64,000 nucleotides of DNA. Source: Actinomadura luzonensis. GTDB lineage: Bacteria > Actinomycetota > Actinomycetes > Streptosporangiales > Streptosporangiaceae. The notes beneath the pieces were generated by a model that was not told the DNA's origin, did no database searches, and was given only the letters and a program-made list of their open reading frames with translations. Of the stretch, positions 60,701-64,000 are shown in pieces. The position numbers and the translations under genes were made by a program. The stretch spans positions 558,001 through 622,000 of the forward strand of contig NZ_JAKRKC020000002.1 of assembly GCF_022664455.2 (NCBI RefSeq), in the 5' to 3' direction. Within the stretch, counting starts at the first letter, position 1. Each line of letters begins with the position of its first letter.

Positions 60701-61830
60701 GACCGGATCCCTGACACCAGCTCCCTGACCCGGGCCAGCGCCGGCCCCGGGTCGCGGGCCGACAGCACGCTGTGCGTGGCCCCGGCCGCGTGGCGCAGCG
60801 TGCCGGCCAGGTCGGCGACGAGACCGCCCCGGCGTTCCGCGGCGGCCCGCCGCAGGTCGCCCTCCAGCCAGTGGTAGCGCACCCCCGGCCGGGCCCGCGC
60901 GGGCGGCACGTCCTGGCCGGTGGCCAGGGCCGCCCAGGCGGCCGGCAGGTTCGCGCCGGCCGCGGTGGCGAGCGCCATCGAGCCGTAGAAGCGGCCGTTC
61001 AGGTCGATGAGCCGGGGCGCGCCGTCCTCCGGCACTACGAACTGCAGTTGCGCCAGCCCGAACCAGCCGAGGGCGGCGAGCAGCCGGACGGCCGGGCCGG
61101 CGATCCTCGGGTCCACCCGCACGGTCTCGGCGCGGCAGCTCGCGCCGGCCTCGGGCGGCCAGATCCGCGAGGCGACCTGCATGCAGTCGGCCACGACCCG
61201 CGCCTCGCGGGTGACCACGGCGCAGTAGGCCATCAGGCGGCCCGCGTGGAACTCCTCGACGCGGGGCTCGCCGCCGAGCCCGCGCACCTCGTCCACCCGG
61301 CGGCGGGCGGCCGCGCCGTCGTGCACGACCAGGGTGTCGATCCGCGGCGGGGCGCCCGGCCGGTCCGGCTGCGCGTGCAGCCGGGCCTTCACCACGAGCG
61401 GCCGGTGCTCGCCGGCGACCGCGTCCGGGTCGAGGGCGCGGGCCGTCGCCAGGCCGATCGACCTGGCGGCGTCGCACAGCGACTGCTTGTCGATCGCGCG
61501 CACCACGCTGGGGTGGGCCGCGTGGGGGACGACCGCCTCCACCGTGTCCCGCGCCTTGGACAGCGCCAGGACCTCGGCCTCGCCGGCGCCGAACACGATG
61601 TCGTAGCCCCGGTCGCGGACCGCGTCCCGCACGGCGGCGAGGAAGGCGTCGCGGTCCTCGTGCGCCGCCGGCACCCGATGCCTCCAGCGGCGCAGGCGCG
61701 ACGACGACGCCGGCCCCGAGGCCGCCGGCGCGCCCACGCCGACCTGCCAGCCCGCGCCGGCCAGCGCCCGCACCGCCGCGAGCGCCCCCCGGCTGAAGCC
61801 CGTCTCCACGATCAGCGCGCGCAACGCCAC
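60688..61830 (-). CDS. ATP-grasp family enzyme
   Basis: The protein has 380 residues. An N-terminal Rossmann-like domain (ALIVETGFSRGALAAVRALAG) is followed by an ATP-grasp fold with VVKARLHAQ (ATP-binding Lys), VEEFHAG and the metal site RLIDLNGRFYGSMALATAAG. Such enzymes ligate a carboxylate to an amine or thiol, as in carboxylate-amine ligases of sugar or peptide synthesis. GTG 61830 is chosen for GGGGGGA upstream. It follows the DUF2264 gene on the same strand, but a shared pathway is only suggested. The 240 bp after it (61831-62070) hold no gene. Confidence 0.8.
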   Translation of the reverse strand: MALRALIVETGFSRGALAAVRALAGAGWQVGVGAPAASGPASSSRLRRWRHRVPAAHEDRDAFLAAVRDAVRDRGYDIVFGAGEAEVLALSKARDTVEAVVPHAAHPSVVRAIDKQSLCDAARSIGLATARALDPDAVAGEHRPLVVKARLHAQPDRPGAPPRIDTLVVHDGAAARRRVDEVRGLGGEPRVEEFHAGRLMAYCAVVTREARVVADCMQVASRIWPPEAGASCRAETVRVDPRIAGPAVRLLAALGWFGLAQLQFVVPEDGAPRLIDLNGRFYGSMALATAAGANLPAAWAALATGQDVPPARARPGVRYHWLEGDLRRAAAERRGGLVADLAGTLRHAAGATHSVLSARDPGPALARVRELVSGIRSRHG

Positions 61831-62070
61831 CCCGCGTCCCCCCGTCACGGCCGCCCCCACGGCGTCATCCCGTGCCCCCCAGGTACCCGGCGGGGACGGC
61901 GGCATGCGCGGGCCGTCCTGCGCCGGCGAGGGCGTCGGCCACGTCTGGGGAGGGCCCACCCGTCGTGTTCCCGCATGCCGGTCAGGCGCTGTTCGACCTT
62001 CTCGGCGATGAGTTCCGGCGCCGGCGCGAGTCTGTACAGGCGACCACCCCCCACCGTGAAGGAGACGACG

Positions 62071-62475
62071 ATGACCGACGACAAGGCGCTGCGGGCCCTG
62101 GACCGGCTGGTCGGCACGTGGAGGATCAGCGGCGGGCACGGCGGCACCGTCACCTACCGCTGGCTGAACGACTTCTTCCTGCAGCAGGACGTGCACCTGG
62201 GCGACGCGAACGGCATCGAGATCATCGGCCGCGAGCGCACCCTGATGGCCGAGCCCAGCGCCGACATCAAGTCCCGCTACTACGGCGATGACGGCAGCAC
62301 CCTGGACTACACCTACGAGCTCGACGGCGACATGCTCACCATCTGGGCCGGCGAGCGCGGCTCACCCGCCTACTACCAGGGCGTCTTCAGCCCGGACGGG
62401 CGGCGGCTCACCGGCGCGTGGGTCTACCCGGACGGCGGCGGCTACGACTCCGTCGCCGAACGCGTCGACCCCTGA
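62071..62475 (+). CDS. Small beta-barrel protein, DUF1579-like
   Basis: The protein has 134 residues. LDRLVGTWRISGGHGGTVTYRWL opens a lipocalin/SnoaL-like beta-barrel often annotated as DUF1579, used for ligand binding. AAGGAG lies before ATG 62071. It has no signal peptide. The function is not known. It is convergent with the SGNH hydrolase gene. Confidence 0.7.
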   Translation: MTDDKALRALDRLVGTWRISGGHGGTVTYRWLNDFFLQQDVHLGDANGIEIIGRERTLMAEPSADIKSRYYGDDGSTLDYTYELDGDMLTIWAGERGSPAYYQGVFSPDGRRLTGAWVYPDGGGYDSVAERVDP

Positions 62476-62509
62476 CCGCCCCTGCCCCCGCCCCTCCGGT
62501 CCGGTCAGG
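62471..62509. terminator. Inverted repeat at convergent gene ends
   Basis: CCTGACCG and CGGTCAGG pair perfectly around a C-rich loop of 23 nt and overlap both gene ends. It may act as a weak bidirectional terminator. Confidence 0.4.
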
Positions 62510-63167
62510 CGACCAGGCGCAGCCAGGCGGCCGCGAGCGCCGCGTGCCCGGCCGGCGTCGGGTGCACGCCGTCCGCCGCCCAGTACTCCGGCCCGGTCGT
62601 CGCGGCGAGCGCGGCGAACATGCCGTCGGCGGCGAGCAGCCGCGCGCCGTACGCGCCCGCCAGCTCACGCACGACCTGGATCTTCGGGTCCAGGTCGGCG
62701 CGCCACTCCCTGCGGACGTCCTCGCCGAGGTGCACGTCCCCCACCTCGACCAGGCCGCGGATCGGCAGCAGGAACGGCTCCACGAGGATCAGCTCGACGC
62801 CGGCCGCGGCCAGGGGCGCGAGCAGCCGGTCGTAACCGGCCGCGAACTCCTCGGCGGGGATCACGTGACCGTCCGGGTCGTAGGAGTGCCAGGCCACGTC
62901 GTTGCCGCCGACGAGGATCGACACCACGTCCGGACGGGCGTCGAGCACGTCGGCCTGCCACCGCGCTTCGAGATCCCTCACCTTGTCGCCGGCGACGCCG
63001 GTGTTGAGCCAGGTCACGGGCCGGTCCGGGTGCCGGAGGCCCCACTCGCCCGCGACGCGCAGCGGGTAGCCGGAGCCGAGGCCGTCCTCGCTCCCGCGCC
63101 GCCCGCAGTCGGTGACCGAGTCGCCGGTGAACATCACGGTGCTGCCGGGCCGGAGGGTGATCGTCAT
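62505..63167 (-). CDS. SGNH/GDSL-type hydrolase
   Basis: The protein has 220 residues. Block I is FTGDSVTDCG with the nucleophile Ser near residue 17, block III is LVGGNDVAW, and block V is ADGVHPTPAGH with Asp and His. This is a complete active site for an acyl or acetyl esterase. No signal peptide is seen, so it probably acts inside the cell on small acylated sugars. Confidence 0.86.
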   Translation of the reverse strand: MTITLRPGSTVMFTGDSVTDCGRRGSEDGLGSGYPLRVAGEWGLRHPDRPVTWLNTGVAGDKVRDLEARWQADVLDARPDVVSILVGGNDVAWHSYDPDGHVIPAEEFAAGYDRLLAPLAAAGVELILVEPFLLPIRGLVEVGDVHLGEDVRREWRADLDPKIQVVRELAGAYGARLLAADGMFAALAATTGPEYWAADGVHPTPAGHAALAAAWLRLVA

Positions 63168-63208
63168 TGTGTGTGCTCCTTCGAAAGGGTTGGATGAGGT
63201 GTCGTGGA

Positions 63209-64000
63209 TCAGGCGGCCGGACGGCCGAACCAGCGGCCGGCGGCCCGCTCGAACGCCGCGCGGTCCGGCTCCCGCTCGCCGGCCCAGGCGACCACGCCGT
63301 CCGGCCGTACGAGCAGGGCGCCGAGGCCGGCCCCGAGCCCGTCCCGCGCCGGGCCGGCCGCGTAGCGCAGCCGATCCGACCAGCGCGCCGCCGGGTCGCG
63401 CAGCCGCCGGCCGGGGCTGAGGTCGAGGACGACGCCCCGCCCGTCCCGCAGCAGGTCGGCGAGCCGGACGCCGTCCCCGGGAGCGAGGTCCGGGACGTCC
63501 CGGCCGGTCAGCGGATGGCCGCCGCCGAGGTCGAGGCGCAGCGACGCGCCCGACAGCCTGCCGAACACGTACGTCGCCCCGTCGCGGGTCGCGAGCAGGT
63601 CGCGCAGCACCGCCTGGATCGCCTGGGCGTGCGGGTCCGGCCGCATGACCGCCGCCTGGGCCCGCGTCCAGTCGAGCACCTGCGCGGCGACCGGGCGGCG
63701 CTCGTCCGCGTAGGTGTCGAGCAGCCCGTCGGGAGCGTGCCCGCGCACGGTCGCGGCGAGCTTCCAGCCCAGGTTGACGGCGTCGCCGATGCCGAGGTTC
63801 AGTCCCTGCGCGCCGAGAGGGGAGTGGACGTGCGCGGCGTCGCCCGCCAGCAGCACGCGGCCCTGCCGGTACGTCGTCGCCTGCATCGCCCGGTCGGTGA
63901 AGGTGGAGACGTGGTGGACGTCGTCCAAGGTCACGTCGGTGCCGGACACCCGGCGCAGCACCGCCTGGAGATGGTCGCGGTCCGGCCGGCGCGAGCGGTC
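63209..64000 (-). CDS. FAD-dependent monooxygenase, PheA/TfdB type, N-terminus beyond window
   Basis: At least 263 residues are visible, and the frame is open to the edge. GRVLLAGDAAHVHSPLGAQG (spanning about 48-67 of the visible part) is the FAD-binding GD motif of aromatic hydroxylases, followed by LNLGIGDAVNLGWKLAATV. The C-terminal thioredoxin-like domain (LLVRPDGVVAWAG) is typical. It hydroxylates phenols or polyketide-like compounds. The FAD-binding N-terminal GxGxxG lies outside the window. Confidence 0.85.
   Translation of the reverse strand, partial: DRSRRPDRDHLQAVLRRVSGTDVTLDDVHHVSTFTDRAMQATTYRQGRVLLAGDAAHVHSPLGAQGLNLGIGDAVNLGWKLAATVRGHAPDGLLDTYADERRPVAAQVLDWTRAQAAVMRPDPHAQAIQAVLRDLLATRDGATYVFGRLSGASLRLDLGGGHPLTGRDVPDLAPGDGVRLADLLRDGRGVVLDLSPGRRLRDPAARWSDRLRYAAGPARDGLGAGLGALLVRPDGVVAWAGEREPDRAAFERAAGRWFGRPAA

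Overview
The window reads as chromosomal DNA of a high-GC actinomycete. The codon third positions are almost all G or C, GTG starts are frequent, and there are many TetR, LacI and LuxR regulators, Tat-exported lipoproteins and leaderless promoters. The gene set suits a soil genus of the Streptosporangiaceae type (Nonomuraea-like). That placement is an inference, because no rRNA or tRNA gene is present to support it.

Region 1 (1-4.4 kb) holds a partial HXXEE membrane protein, an M24-fold protein that seems to lack metal ligands, and a divergent large LuxR/ATPase regulator broken by frameshifts.

Region 2 (4.4-22.5 kb) is the most coherent block. It has a Gfo/Idh-type oxidoreductase, an SDR, two Schiff-base aldolases of the DHDPS fold, two DegT-type aminotransferases, a carbohydrate-type ABC importer lacking its ATPase, two exported beta-propeller proteins and four amidohydrolase-type TIM barrels. 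An 18-bp palindrome (consensus TTACGGTC-N2-GACCGTAA) sits in five promoter regions of this block, including the one shared with a divergent regulator (7680-8885). I read it as one regulon for uptake and breakdown of an unidentified, probably amino- or keto-sugar-like compound.

Region 3 (22.6-37.4 kb) is mixed accessory DNA. It contains a TetR-controlled drug-export ABC pair, a rifampin phosphotransferase with an upstream element resembling the rifamycin-associated element, an alpha/beta hydrolase, a PCuAC-like lipoprotein, a CPBP protease and TetR gene pair whose start codons overlap, an exported CE4 deacetylase fused to a CE2-type SGNH esterase, a TetR-thioesterase operon and a lactate-monooxygenase-like flavoenzyme.

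Region 4 (37.5-51.5 kb) looks like a turnover zone. It has fossils of a GH43/ricin-lectin gene, of an ABC transporter, of a recombinase-type HTH (one 32-nt piece occurs at 37.8 kb and, inverted, at 50.9 kb) and of a cyclodipeptide synthase. Between them lie an ECF sigma factor operon, a TetR/SRPBCC pair, and a 2,826-residue secreted RHS protein ending in a PIN-type nuclease domain. A small zinc-ribbon protein, a candidate immunity protein, follows it.

Region 5 (51.5-64 kb) starts with an RTX-like secreted protein. It continues with a LacI-controlled sugar ABC importer, a heparinase II/III-type lyase, a DUF2264 protein and an ATP-grasp enzyme; LacI-type palindromes lie in both divergent promoters. 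A small DUF1579-like protein, an SGNH hydrolase and a partial FAD monooxygenase close the window.
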